From NCBI GenBank assembly GCA_041609995.1, contig JBFIPU010000021.1:1-31182 (forward strand): a DNA stretch of 31,182 nt. The letters run 5' to 3'. Made by a program: the position numbers and the translations under genes. This DNA comes from JABDOU01 sp041609995. GTDB lineage: Bacteria; Actinomycetota; Acidimicrobiia; Spongiisociales; SHLN01. Of the stretch, positions 6,497 to 14,710 are shown piece after piece. Under the pieces are notes generated by a model that saw nothing but the letters and a program-made list of their open reading frames with translations, was not told where the DNA came from and did no database searches. Positions within the stretch are counted from its first letter, which is position 1; every line of letters begins with the position of its first letter.

Positions 6497-8617
6497 TCAG
6501 CCGGCCACCAGCCGGCGGATCCGGCCGTCGAAGGACAGAACGTAGAGCTCTCCGAACCCGTCTTCGCCGAACGAAGAAACCGACGACAGCGAGCCGACTG
6601 AATCTGTCCAATCCCGTTCGGCCACGACCCGGCCACCTTCCAGGCGGAACCCCCGCAGATAGCCGGAGACGAAATCGCTGTACAGGTATGTGCCGGTCAA
6701 CTCGGGAATGTTCGAGCCGCGATACACGAAACCACCCGTGACCGATCGCCCCTCATCTGGATTGGGGATCGCGCGGATCGGCGGGATAAGCCCCGCCGAT
6801 TGGCAGTTGTCGCCACCGCCGAGGCATTCGAAGCCCTCCCGGATGGGCCAACCGAAGTTGTCGCCGGCACCGCCCACGGACACCTCCTCCCATGCGTTCT
6901 GCCCGACGTCGCCGATGTAGATCTGGTCGCCGTCGAAATCGAACCGCCACGGATTGCGGAGTCCGTAGGCCCACAGAGTCGACGTTCCGGACTCGACGTC
7001 GATCTGCACGATGCCACCCAGCAGGGTGTCCTGGTTCTGTCCGTTGCCGAACACATCGTTGCCGCCGCCGCCGTCTCCCAGACCGAGGTACAGGTACCCA
7101 CCCGGCCCGAATTGCAGCATTCCTCCGTTGTGGTTGGAAGCGGGCTGGTCGACCTCCAGCAGAGTGCGCAGTCTCGCCGGCCCCGGTCCCTCTACCTTGT
7201 ACTCGGCAACCACGGTGTCACCACTGTTGTCGGTGTAGTGAACGTAGAAGAGCTGATTGGTCGAATAGGCGGGATGAAACGCCAATCCCAGCAATCCTCG
7301 TTCTCCGTTGTCGGAGACGATCGAGCGGATGTCGAAAAAGGTGGTCCTGGTACCGTCCGCCGCCACCTGGATGATCCGACCCGCCTTTTCGACCACGAAG
7401 AGCCGGGCGTCCCCGGTCGGGGCGGTCAAGAACAGCGGGCTGGAGAACCCGGACGCCACCTCTTCGTACGCCAGGTCGGGCAGCCCGGCCGGCTCACCCA
7501 GGTCGCCGGCCACCGGCCACCACGAACCGTCCCCAAACGCAAAGACGACGTCGGCCACCCCCTGCACGTTGCGAAACGACTGATAGAAGCGCCCGTCGGC
7601 CGGTCGGAAAATGGCCACCGATTCGGCGCCGTCGTCGTTCCAGTCGCCGGCGATGATCCGGTCGGATGGTTCCCCGTAAAAGAACTCGAACTCCGCCACG
7701 CCCGACGTCAACGAATTGCGGAAATAGACCAGGCCGGTCGATTCCCGATAGAGACCCACCGTGTCGATACCGTCCCCGTTGAAGTCGCCGGCGAACGGCC
7801 GGTCGCCCGGGTTTCCGAAGACAAAGCTGAAATCGGCGACTCCGGTGCTCAGGTCATTGCGTACGAACACCTCGCCGTTGCGATAGATGGCAATGCTGTC
7901 ACAGCCGTCGCCATCCCAGTCGCCCGCCAGCGGTACATCCGAAGCCAGCCCGTAGAAGAAATCGTGGTCGGCCACGCCCTCCCGGTTCGTGTTGCGCAGA
8001 TACACGAATCCGTTCGTGGGACGGTACATGGCGACGGTGTCGATGCCGTCGCAGTCCCAGTCGCCCAGCAGCGGAACGTCGCCGGGCGTGCCATAGAAGA
8101 AACTGGTGTTTGAGCCATCCCGAAAGCGGAGGTGCCAGCGCCCGCTGGCGGGGTCGAACAGCCCGACGTCGGTTGCGGATGTGTGAACAACGAAGTCGGC
8201 GACCGTGATCCCCAGCTCCTCGTCGGCGATGGTGAAACTGATGTCGCCGAAGATGGGGGACGGCACCCCGGTGGCGGGGTCGTAGGCGAAGTCGAGGCGG
8301 TCGATGTCCTGGGTCACCCATTGGTCGAGCAGGGCATAGAGCTCATCGACGGTGTAGGCATCGGTGGGGTTGATGGGTTGACCGTTGCTGGTGGCGGCCA
8401 CCGCCACCCCGTCAGCAACTCGCACGGTGACCTCGGCCGGTGGACAAAAGCACTGCGTCGTATAGGTCATCTCGTAGTTGTCGATGTTGCTGCGTTCCCA
8501 CACAGCTCGTCCGGCTGCCACATCGTCGGCGACCCCGGGCTCCACCGCGGCAGCCGGTGCGCCGAACGCGGCCAACAGGCCGAGGATCAGCAACAAGCGT
8601 CGAGCGATTGGTCCCAA
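6497..8617 (-). CDS. Secreted multidomain protein: DUF6174-like domain, FG-GAP-like propeller module, glucose/sorbosone dehydrogenase (PQQ-type) domain
   Basis: A ~706-residue exported protein. From the TTG at 8617 it starts with a signal peptide (PIARRLLLILGLLAAFGAPAA). Residues ~40-145 contain NYEMTYTTQCFCPP and an FAYDPATGVPSPIF-type end, as in DUF6174. Residues ~160-373 are five ~47-residue propeller repeats with GDWDCDG/GDFNGDG calcium-type loops. Residues ~385-706 resemble soluble PQQ aldose dehydrogenases of the GSDH fold: ERGLLGLAFHP, SNHNGGMLQFGPGG with the likely catalytic His496, GLRNPWRFDFD and GDVGQNAWEEV. Its role would be oxidation of extracellular sugars, if PQQ is available. 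The TTG is chosen because AGAGGAG sits 5 nt upstream and it begins exactly at the signal peptide; an upstream GTG at 8674 has no ribosome site. The propeller block is closely related to that of the SGNH hydrolase at 28468-30075. Confidence 0.85.
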   Translation of the reverse strand: MGPIARRLLLILGLLAAFGAPAAAVEPGVADDVAAGRAVWERSNIDNYEMTYTTQCFCPPAEVTVRVADGVAVAATSNGQPINPTDAYTVDELYALLDQWVTQDIDRLDFAYDPATGVPSPIFGDISFTIADEELGITVADFVVHTSATDVGLFDPASGRWHLRFRDGSNTSFFYGTPGDVPLLGDWDCDGIDTVAMYRPTNGFVYLRNTNREGVADHDFFYGLASDVPLAGDWDGDGCDSIAIYRNGEVFVRNDLSTGVADFSFVFGNPGDRPFAGDFNGDGIDTVGLYRESTGLVYFRNSLTSGVAEFEFFYGEPSDRIIAGDWNDDGAESVAIFRPADGRFYQSFRNVQGVADVVFAFGDGSWWPVAGDLGEPAGLPDLAYEEVASGFSSPLFLTAPTGDARLFVVEKAGRIIQVAADGTRTTFFDIRSIVSDNGERGLLGLAFHPAYSTNQLFYVHYTDNSGDTVVAEYKVEGPGPARLRTLLEVDQPASNHNGGMLQFGPGGYLYLGLGDGGGGNDVFGNGQNQDTLLGGIVQIDVESGTSTLWAYGLRNPWRFDFDGDQIYIGDVGQNAWEEVSVGGAGDNFGWPIREGFECLGGGDNCQSAGLIPPIRAIPNPDEGRSVTGGFVYRGSNIPELTGTYLYSDFVSGYLRGFRLEGGRVVAERDWTDSVGSLSSVSSFGEDGFGELYVLSFDGRIRRLVAG
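7499..8137 (-). repeat. Propeller module of five ~47-residue FG-GAP-like repeats (copy 1)
   Basis: Repeats share the frame FFYG-P-D--LAGDWDGDG-D-VA-YR--G-VY-RN--T-GVA. Asp-rich loops (DWDCDG, DWDGDG, DFNGDG, DWNDDG) look like calcium sites. Cysteines in the first and second loops are 50 residues apart and may form a disulfide. Copy 2 is at 29305-29937 in the SGNH hydrolase. Confidence 0.85.
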
Positions 8618-8677
8618 TCCAACTCCTCTCACCGGCCGCAAGATAGCACCGGGCCCGTGACTACCAGATGCCACGAC

Positions 8678-11600
8678 TCACCGAAAGTCGCGGCTTTGGA
8701 GCGGCATCGAGTTGAGTGCGACGATGCGGTGGGCCACCAGGTTGGTGACACCATCCCGGTACTCGAGCACTCCGTCGATGATCAACCCCGAAGACTTGCG
8801 GGCCACCTCGAGATGGGCATCCCACACGGCGGGCAGGACGACAACGTTGAGCAGGCCGGTTTCGTCCTCCAGGTTGAGAAACCGAACGCCGTTGGCCGTT
8901 CCCGGCCGCTGGCGGTGGGTGACCACCCCGGCCACGGTTGCCTTGATCCCGTGCTTCTTTTGTGTCAGGGCGTCGGCGATCGACAGATATCCGGCTGCCA
9001 CCATCTCGTCTCTGATCAACTGCATGGGGTGGCGATTGGAAACTCCAGTCGACCATAGATCGGCCGCCAGCTGTTGCGGCTCGTCCATCGGATCCAGCGA
9101 GGGCGCATCGGCGCCGGCCGCCAGCGCCAGCCGGCCCGGCCCCAGCTCGGCGATGGAGCCGGCCGCCCACAGCCCTTCGCGTCGACCGATCCCCAACGGG
9201 GCGAGGGCACCGGAAGCCGACAGCGTCTCGAGGGCAGGTTCGCCGAGCCCGACCCGCTGGCCCAGGTCTTCGAGCGACACGAACGGTCCACCGATGTCGC
9301 GCCCCACCTCGATGCGCCCCACCTCGGCGTCGCCCAGATTGCGCACGTACCGCAGACCCAACCGGACGGCGACCGGGGGACGGAGTGGATCGCCCACCGG
9401 CCCCCGCCCCCGCCGCCATTGCATGTCGAAATAGGAAACCACGTCATCGGGATCGGTTTCGTGATACTCGAGCGTGCAGTCATACGCCGACAGGTTGATG
9501 TCCGGCGCCAGCACGACGACCCCGTGGCGCTGGGCATCGAGCACCAGGGAGTTGGGGCTGTAGAACCCCATCGGCTGTGCATTGAGCAACCCTGCCAGAA
9601 ACTCGCTCGGCCAGTGGAAACGCAGCCAGGCCGAGGCGTACACGATGTAGGCAAACGACACCGAATGGCTTTCGGGGAACCCGAAGGAAGAGAAGCCCTG
9701 CAGCTTCTGCCAGATCTCTTCGGCCGCCTCCCCCACCACTCCGTTGCGCTCCATGCCCTCGAACAGCTCGTCGCGCAGCCTCGCCATCGCCTCCTCCGAC
9801 CGCTTGTTGCTCATGGCCGAGCGCAGCCGGTCGGTCTGGCCGCCGGAGAAGCCGGCACACACCCGCGCCAGCTCCATCAGCTGCTCCTGAAAGATCGGCA
9901 CGCCCAGGGTCTTTTTCAGGATCGGCTCTGTGCTGGGGTGCGGGTACCGCACCGGTTCTTCCCCGTTGCGCCGCCGTAAATAGGGATGCACCGACTCGCC
10001 CTGGATCGGGCCCGGCCGGATCAGTGCCACCTCGATGGCCAGGTCATAGAACGTCTTCGGCTTCATACGGGGCAGCGTCGCCATCTGAGCTCGCGATTCG
10101 ACCTGGAACAACCCCACGGTGTCGGCTTTGGTCATCATTTCGTAGATCACCGGCTCCTGCGGGATGGTGGCGAGATCAATCGTCACACCGTGGGTCTCGG
10201 CAATCAGGTCGGCGGCGATGTGCAGCGCGTTCAGCATTCCGAGGGCCAGCAGGTCGAACTTGACGATGCCCATGGCGGCGCAGTCGTCCTTGTCCCATTG
10301 CAGCACGGTGCGGTCTTCCATCCGCCCCCATTCGATGGGCACCACTTCGTACAACGGCCGGTCGGCGATGACCATGCCGCCCGAATGGATGCCGAGGTGG
10401 CGGGGAAACCCGTCCAGCCGCATGCAGGTGTCGTAGATCAGCTCGGCGGTGAGGCCGGCCGGCAGCGGTGCCTGTTCGGCGATCACGGCCGGGTTGTGGG
10501 TGTCGAGGTATTTGGTCATGGCGTTGACCTGGGCCTGGGTCAGGCCGAAGGACTTGCCGACGTCCTGGAGCACCGACCGGGCGCGATAGGTGATGACGTT
10601 GGCCACCATCGCCGCCCGTTCTCTCCCGTAGCGCTGATAGCAGTATTGGATGACCTCTTCTCGACGCTCGGCCTCGAAGTCGACGTCGATATCGGGGGGC
10701 TTGCCCCGCTCCTCGGAGAGGAACCGCTCGAAGGGCAGGCCCAGGCGGATCGGGTCGACCCGGGTGAGGCCTATACAGCGGCACACAGCCGAGTCGGCTC
10801 CCGAGCCGCGGATCTGGCAATAGATGTCCTTGCCCCGGGCGAACTGGACCAGGTCCCATACCACCAGGAAGTAGCCGGGGAAGCCCAGCTCGTCGATGAT
10901 CTGCAGCTCGTGATCCAGCCGGGCCTTGGCGGCCGGTTCGATGCCGCCCGCGCCGTCCCCATATACGTTTTTGGCACCCTCGTAGGTGAGATGGCGCAGA
11001 TAGGCCATCTCATTCTGAAAGTGGCCCGGCATGGGAAAGTCGGGCAGCCGGGGGGCCACCAGCTTCAGGTCGAACGCCATCGCCCGCCCCAGCTCGGCCG
11101 CCGTCTCCACCGCTCCCGGATAGCGGGCGAAACGCTTCCTCATCAACTCGGGTGCTTTGAGGTAGCGCTCGTCGGTGGCGGGTCGAAAACCGTCGGCTGC
11201 ATCCAGGTTGCGTCGTCCCCCGATGGCGGCCAGCACTTCCGACAGGTCGGCCTCGGAGCGATCGTGATAGTGAACGTTGTTGGTTGCAACCATCCCCAAA
11301 CCGAGCTGGGCGGCCAGGCCATAGAGTGCCTCGTTGCGTTCGTCGTCACCCGGCATCCGGTGGTCCCACAGTTCGATGAAGAGCCGGTCACCGAAGATGT
11401 CGGCCAGCCGGCTCGCCTCGCGGCGGGCTCGGACCATGTCTCCCTGCGAGGCGGCCGCCGGTACCGCCCCCTGCCAGCAGCCGGTCATCGCAACGATGTC
11501 GGGGGACCTGGCTGCCTCGCTCAGATCCTCCCAGTCGTAGATCGGCCATTCCTTTTGACCGCGCCGCTGGGCGGCGGTCACCAGCTTGCCCAGCGCCGCA

Positions 11601-11956
11601 TAACTCGCCGGATCCGATGCCAGCAGGACCAGGTGGTGGCCGGGGGGCGGGTCATCGGGCTTGTCCCGGTAGCTGCGGCGGATGCGCCCCCGCTTGTGTT
11701 CGCTGCGCGGTGGCTTGGGCTTCTTCTCGAAACGCTCCCCCGGCTGCGGCAATGTGATCTCGGTGCCATACACCACCGGCAAACCCGACTCGAGCGCCGC
11801 CATGTGCATGCGGGCGGCGCCGTAGAACCCGTGGTGGTCGGTGATGGCGAGGGCCTCGTATTCGAGGTCGATTGCACGGGCCACCAGGTCTTCCGCCCAC
11901 GAGGCTCCGTCCCGGAAGCTGAAGTTCGAGTGGCAATGCAGTTCGGCGTATCCCAC
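8678..11956 (-). CDS. dnaE2: Error-prone DNA polymerase III alpha subunit DnaE2
   Basis: A C-family translesion polymerase that works with ImuA'/ImuB in damage-induced mutagenesis. It has 1092 residues, within DnaE2 range and shorter than DnaE1. Domains in order: PHP domain starting YAELHCHSNFSFRDGAS (His7, His9) with ITDHHGFYGA; palm with the catalytic PDIDVDFE motif (Asp424, Asp426) and third acidic residue Asp568 in VKFDLLALGML; fingers; an OB-fold region with GIKATVAGVVTHRQRPGTANG; and a C-terminal end SRDFR, the usual DnaE2 tail. RGSGADSAVCRCIGLTRVDPI is also DnaE2-like. The start is GTG at 11956, placed 6 nt after a -10 hexamer. imuA/imuB are not adjacent and must lie elsewhere if present. 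The SOS box in its promoter shows damage control through LexA. Identification is firm. Confidence 0.96.
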   Translation of the reverse strand: MGYAELHCHSNFSFRDGASWAEDLVARAIDLEYEALAITDHHGFYGAARMHMAALESGLPVVYGTEITLPQPGERFEKKPKPPRSEHKRGRIRRSYRDKPDDPPPGHHLVLLASDPASYAALGKLVTAAQRRGQKEWPIYDWEDLSEAARSPDIVAMTGCWQGAVPAAASQGDMVRARREASRLADIFGDRLFIELWDHRMPGDDERNEALYGLAAQLGLGMVATNNVHYHDRSEADLSEVLAAIGGRRNLDAADGFRPATDERYLKAPELMRKRFARYPGAVETAAELGRAMAFDLKLVAPRLPDFPMPGHFQNEMAYLRHLTYEGAKNVYGDGAGGIEPAAKARLDHELQIIDELGFPGYFLVVWDLVQFARGKDIYCQIRGSGADSAVCRCIGLTRVDPIRLGLPFERFLSEERGKPPDIDVDFEAERREEVIQYCYQRYGRERAAMVANVITYRARSVLQDVGKSFGLTQAQVNAMTKYLDTHNPAVIAEQAPLPAGLTAELIYDTCMRLDGFPRHLGIHSGGMVIADRPLYEVVPIEWGRMEDRTVLQWDKDDCAAMGIVKFDLLALGMLNALHIAADLIAETHGVTIDLATIPQEPVIYEMMTKADTVGLFQVESRAQMATLPRMKPKTFYDLAIEVALIRPGPIQGESVHPYLRRRNGEEPVRYPHPSTEPILKKTLGVPIFQEQLMELARVCAGFSGGQTDRLRSAMSNKRSEEAMARLRDELFEGMERNGVVGEAAEEIWQKLQGFSSFGFPESHSVSFAYIVYASAWLRFHWPSEFLAGLLNAQPMGFYSPNSLVLDAQRHGVVVLAPDINLSAYDCTLEYHETDPDDVVSYFDMQWRRGRGPVGDPLRPPVAVRLGLRYVRNLGDAEVGRIEVGRDIGGPFVSLEDLGQRVGLGEPALETLSASGALAPLGIGRREGLWAAGSIAELGPGRLALAAGADAPSLDPMDEPQQLAADLWSTGVSNRHPMQLIRDEMVAAGYLSIADALTQKKHGIKATVAGVVTHRQRPGTANGVRFLNLEDETGLLNVVVLPAVWDAHLEVARKSSGLIIDGVLEYRDGVTNLVAHRIVALNSMPLQSRDFR

Positions 11957-11992
11957 TCGCTCACCCTAATCGAACATATGTTCGATTGACAA
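11957..11992 (-). promoter_or_regulatory. dnaE2 promoter (-35 TTGTCA, 18-bp spacer, -10 TAGGGT), likely leaderless
   Basis: On the minus strand TTGTCA (11992-11987) is separated by exactly 18 bp from TAGGGT (11968-11963), which is 6 nt before the GTG at 11956. The spacer is entirely filled by the SOS palindrome. The -35 hexamer overlaps the first palindrome of the upstream repeat array. Confidence 0.75.
11969..11986. promoter_or_regulatory. LexA SOS box
   Basis: ATCGAACATATGTTCGAT is a perfect 18-bp palindrome that contains the actinobacterial/Bacillus-type LexA consensus (CGAAC-N4-GTTCG). It sits between the -35 and -10 elements of dnaE2, so LexA binding would occlude RNA polymerase directly. 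Family knowledge: dnaE2 is a standard LexA target in mycobacteria and relatives. Confidence 0.93.
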
Positions 11993-12038
11993 CCCAGGGT
12001 TGTAAGCGGCGGTTTTCGCCACCCAGAACCCAGGGTTC
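11990..12038. repeat. 49-bp direct repeat, copy 1
   Basis: Differs from copy 2 at two of 49 positions; the copies are 61 bp apart start to start. It contains two odd palindromes, ACAACCC-A-GGGTTGT (11989-12003) and GAACCC-A-GGGTTC (12026-12038), and between them a small hairpin GGCG-GTTTT-CGCC. It lies directly upstream of the dnaE2 promoter. Confidence 0.9.
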
Positions 12039-12050
12039 GCGACCCACCTG

Positions 12051-12099
12051 CAACCCAGGGTTCTAAGCGGCGGTTTTCGCCACCCAGAACCCTGGGTTC
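12051..12099. repeat. 49-bp direct repeat, copy 2
   Basis: Same structure as copy 1: AACCC-A-GGGTT (12052-12062), the GGCGGTTTTCGCC hairpin, and GAACCC-T-GGGTTC (12087-12099). Its last bases overlap the stop codon of the sulfatase gene. Centres of the four palindromes are spaced about 36, 25 and 36 bp. No further copy was seen in the window. Confidence 0.9.
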
Positions 12100-13516
12100 A
12101 CCAAGTGCCCTCCGGGTTCGCCCCACGCCCGGTGTATGGAGCATCCCCCACCTCGGCCTGCAGGCGCGCCAGCTCGACCTTCAGCTCGGCGGCTACTTCG
12201 GCGTAGGCGGGGTCGCCGTATAGGTTGTTCATCTCGAGGGGGTCGTATTCGAGGTCGTACAGCTCCCACTCGGGAGTGTCAGCGGGAGGATGGGCGCCGG
12301 GCTGACCGAGCGGGTCGTTGTAGAAGTAGATGAGCTTGTAGCGACGGGTGCGAACGCCGTAGTGCGCCCACACGTTGTGGGCTGCGTCACGGTGCATCCA
12401 GTACCGGTAGTACATGGAAGTTTGCCACGCTTCCGGCGCTCGATCGGCGAACAGGGGCCGGAAGCTGGTGCCTTGCATGTGATCGGGGACGGCGATGCCG
12501 GCCACATCCAGAAACGTCGGAGCGAAGTCGACGTTCACCACCATGTCGTCACACACGGCGCCCGCCGGAATCTCCGCCGGCCAGCTGATCAACAGCGGCA
12601 TGCCCAACGACTCCTCGTACATGAACCGCTTGTCGAACCATCCGTGGTCGCCGAGGAAGAAACCCTGGTCCGAGGTGTACACGACCAGGGTGTTTTCCCA
12701 CAGGTCATGGGCCTGCAGGTAGTCGAGCAACCGGCCAACGTTGTCGTCGATCGAGGCCACCACCCGCAGGTACTCCTTGATATAGCGCTGGTAGCGCCAC
12801 CTGATCTCCTCTTGTTCCGTCAGCCCGGACGGGACCGCCATCTTGAGGTCGACCTCGTCGAGGTCCATCATCCGCATGGCAGCCGCCGTCGCCGCCTGCG
12901 ATTTGCCCCCGTGGTCGTCCCAGAATGAGTCGGGCTCGGGGATTTCGTCTTCCTCGTACATGCCGGAGTGCCCGGAGTCGGGCTCCCAGGGGCGGTGGGG
13001 GGCCTTGTGGTGGCACATCAGCGCGAACGGACGGTCCGGGTCCCGTTGCGCCAACCATTCGAGGCAGAGATCGGTGATCAGGTCGGTGGCGTACCCGGTC
13101 AGTTGCACGCGCCCGGCCGGGCCCAGCATCTCGGGATCGTGGTAGTCGCCCTGGCCGGGCAGCACCAGCCAATCGTCGAAGCCGGCCGGGTCGTACGCCG
13201 GGCCGTGACCCAGGTGCCACTTGCCGAAAACGGCGGTCTGGTAGCCCGCTTCCCGCATGAGCTTCGGATACGTCACGAGCCGGTTGTCCATCGGCGTGTC
13301 GAGGGTCGTCACCCCGTTGGTGTGGTTGTAGGTGCCGGTGAGGATGGCGGCCCGACTGGGAGTACAAATGGCGTTCGTACAGAACGCGGCGTCGAACCGC
13401 ATACCGGCCTCGGCGATTCGGTCGATGTGCGGCGTTGCGTTGATACGGCTGCCATAGGCCGATACGGCATGAGCGGCATGGTCGTCGGCCATGATGAACA
13501 CGAGGTTCGGACGCAT
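12098..13516 (-). CDS. Type I (formylglycine-dependent) sulfatase
   Basis: Hydrolyses sulfate esters; 472 residues, typical for the arylsulfatase/N-sulfoglucosamine or choline-sulfatase-like families. The N-terminus MRPNLVFIMADDHAAHAVSA carries the first metal-binding aspartates. The modification motif is Cys51 in CTPSRAAILTG, so activity needs conversion of Cys51 to formylglycine by a generating enzyme that is not in this window. Other landmarks are FGKWHLGHGPAYDPAGFD, YTSDQGFFLGDHGWFDKRFMYE and PLLISWPAEIPAG. No signal peptide is evident at the chosen ATG (13516), suggesting a cytosolic enzyme unless the start is further upstream. No Shine-Dalgarno was seen. The substrate is unknown. The gene is divergent from the hydroxyacid dehydrogenase across a 168-bp gap. 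Confidence 0.92.
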   Translation of the reverse strand: MRPNLVFIMADDHAAHAVSAYGSRINATPHIDRIAEAGMRFDAAFCTNAICTPSRAAILTGTYNHTNGVTTLDTPMDNRLVTYPKLMREAGYQTAVFGKWHLGHGPAYDPAGFDDWLVLPGQGDYHDPEMLGPAGRVQLTGYATDLITDLCLEWLAQRDPDRPFALMCHHKAPHRPWEPDSGHSGMYEEDEIPEPDSFWDDHGGKSQAATAAAMRMMDLDEVDLKMAVPSGLTEQEEIRWRYQRYIKEYLRVVASIDDNVGRLLDYLQAHDLWENTLVVYTSDQGFFLGDHGWFDKRFMYEESLGMPLLISWPAEIPAGAVCDDMVVNVDFAPTFLDVAGIAVPDHMQGTSFRPLFADRAPEAWQTSMYYRYWMHRDAAHNVWAHYGVRTRRYKLIYFYNDPLGQPGAHPPADTPEWELYDLEYDPLEMNNLYGDPAYAEVAAELKVELARLQAEVGDAPYTGRGANPEGTW

Positions 13517-13671
13517 GATCCATGTTGCCGCGCTGCTCGCCGCCAACGCAAGCTCGAACCACCGACCGGCACCCAGCACAAGGCGTGGCCTGACGTCTTC
13601 GGGCATCGATCTCCAGGCGCCGTGCACCCCATCGGCGCGGCAGCACGGCGACGCCGGCATTGCCGAACATT

Positions 13672-13684
13672 TAGATTCGGGGCT
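13672..13684 (+). promoter_or_regulatory. Putative leaderless promoter (-10 TAGATT) of the 2-hydroxyacid dehydrogenase gene
   Basis: TAGATT (13672-13677) is followed by 7 nt and the GTG at 13685; no Shine-Dalgarno. No convincing -35 hexamer is visible. Inference from spacing. Confidence 0.5.
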
Positions 13685-14638
13685 GTGATTCTGCTGCTGT
13701 CCGACGATCCGCGAGATGACCCCGACGCCGCCGACGAAGGCACCAAAGATTGGTTGCGCCACCTCACCGCCGCGATGCCCCACGAAACCATCTACACGAT
13801 GTGGGACAACTACGACCCGGCCTCCATCGACATCGCGGTGATGGTGCGTCCTCCGCAGGGGTCGCTGCAACACCACCCCAACCTCGAGTGGATCCATTCG
13901 CTGTGGGCCGGGGTGGAGCACCTCCTGACCGATCCGGCCATTCCCCCCGACATCCCCATCGTGCGCCTCGAGGACCCCCACATGGCACACACGATCGCCG
14001 AGTCGGCCACCATGCACGTCCTCCGGCTTCATCGCAACATGCCCGAGTACCGGCGCCAGCAGGACCAGCGCCAGTGGAAAGACCTCGGATACCGGGAGAC
14101 GCCGGACACGCGTGTGGGGATCCTGGGCCTGGGACTGATGGGGACGGCGGCGGCGCGGATGATCGCCGCTATCGGTTTCGACGTGTTGGGCTGGTCGCGT
14201 TCGCCCAAAGACATCGAGCGGGTGGCCTCCTTCACCGGCCCGAGCGGACTGGAGGAGATGCTGGGACGCACCCATTTCCTGGTCAACCTGCTGCCGCTGA
14301 CGCCGGAAACCACGGGCATCATCGACGCCGAACTACTGGACCGGCTGCCGGCCGGGGCAGCCGTCATCAACCTGGGGCGGGGCCCGCATGTGGTGGACGC
14401 CGACCTCCTGGCGGCCCTCGACTCCGGCCACATCGGCCACGCCGCCCTCGATGTGTTCCACGTCGAGCCTCTGCCGCCCGAGCACCCGTACTGGGGCCAC
14501 CCGAGCGTGACGGTCACACCGCACGTGGCGGCGCCGACCGGCCGCCCCACCGGAGCCGCAATCGTGGCTGCCAACATCGCCCGCTACCGGTCCGACGGCA
14601 CAGTTCCCCCGGCGGTCGATCGGGCACGCGGCTACTGA
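13685..14638 (+). CDS. D-2-hydroxyacid dehydrogenase, glyoxylate/hydroxypyruvate reductase A-like
   Basis: A cytosolic NAD(P)H-dependent reductase of 2-oxoacids such as glyoxylate or hydroxypyruvate. It has 317 residues, close to GhrA. The nucleotide-binding Rossmann glycines are in GILGLGLMG (Gly148, Gly150, Gly153). The catalytic triad is Arg232 (NLGRGPHVVD), Glu261 (FHVEPLP) and His280 (VTPHVAAPT). The motif SLWAGVEHLL is characteristic of the GhrA branch. GTG at 13685 is chosen because it begins the first beta strand (VILLLSDD) and lies 7 nt after a -10-like hexamer; the frame is open far upstream without homology. Preferred cofactor and substrate cannot be decided here. Confidence 0.88.
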   Translation: MILLLSDDPRDDPDAADEGTKDWLRHLTAAMPHETIYTMWDNYDPASIDIAVMVRPPQGSLQHHPNLEWIHSLWAGVEHLLTDPAIPPDIPIVRLEDPHMAHTIAESATMHVLRLHRNMPEYRRQQDQRQWKDLGYRETPDTRVGILGLGLMGTAAARMIAAIGFDVLGWSRSPKDIERVASFTGPSGLEEMLGRTHFLVNLLPLTPETTGIIDAELLDRLPAGAAVINLGRGPHVVDADLLAALDSGHIGHAALDVFHVEPLPPEHPYWGHPSVTVTPHVAAPTGRPTGAAIVAANIARYRSDGTVPPAVDRARGY

Positions 14639-14697
14639 TCTCCTTCGCATCGGACGGAATCGTCGGAATCGGTTCGGCCTAGATCTCCCTCTCGGTC

Positions 14698-14710
14698 TAA
14701 CCTGTAGAGT
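14698..14710 (+). promoter_or_regulatory. Putative leaderless promoter (-10 TAACCT) of the DUF454 gene
   Basis: TAACCT (14698-14703), 7 nt, then GTG at 14711. If the gene instead starts at the ATG at 14720, GGA just upstream could act as a weak ribosome site. Confidence 0.45.

Noticed and set aside
9986..11989. 667-codon plus-strand open frame opposite dnaE2.
   Set aside because: The opposite strand encodes a complete DnaE2 with all motifs; this frame has no recognisable domain or start signal and runs across the SOS promoter.
11989..12099. Repeats considered as a CRISPR array or phage attachment site.
   Set aside because: Only two units with a 12-bp gap and internal palindromes; no cas genes, integrase or tRNA nearby.
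12098..14275. 725-codon frame extending the sulfatase upstream by 253 residues.
   Set aside because: The extension overlaps the divergent hydroxyacid dehydrogenase and has shadow composition; the family start is MRPNLVFIMADDH at 13516.
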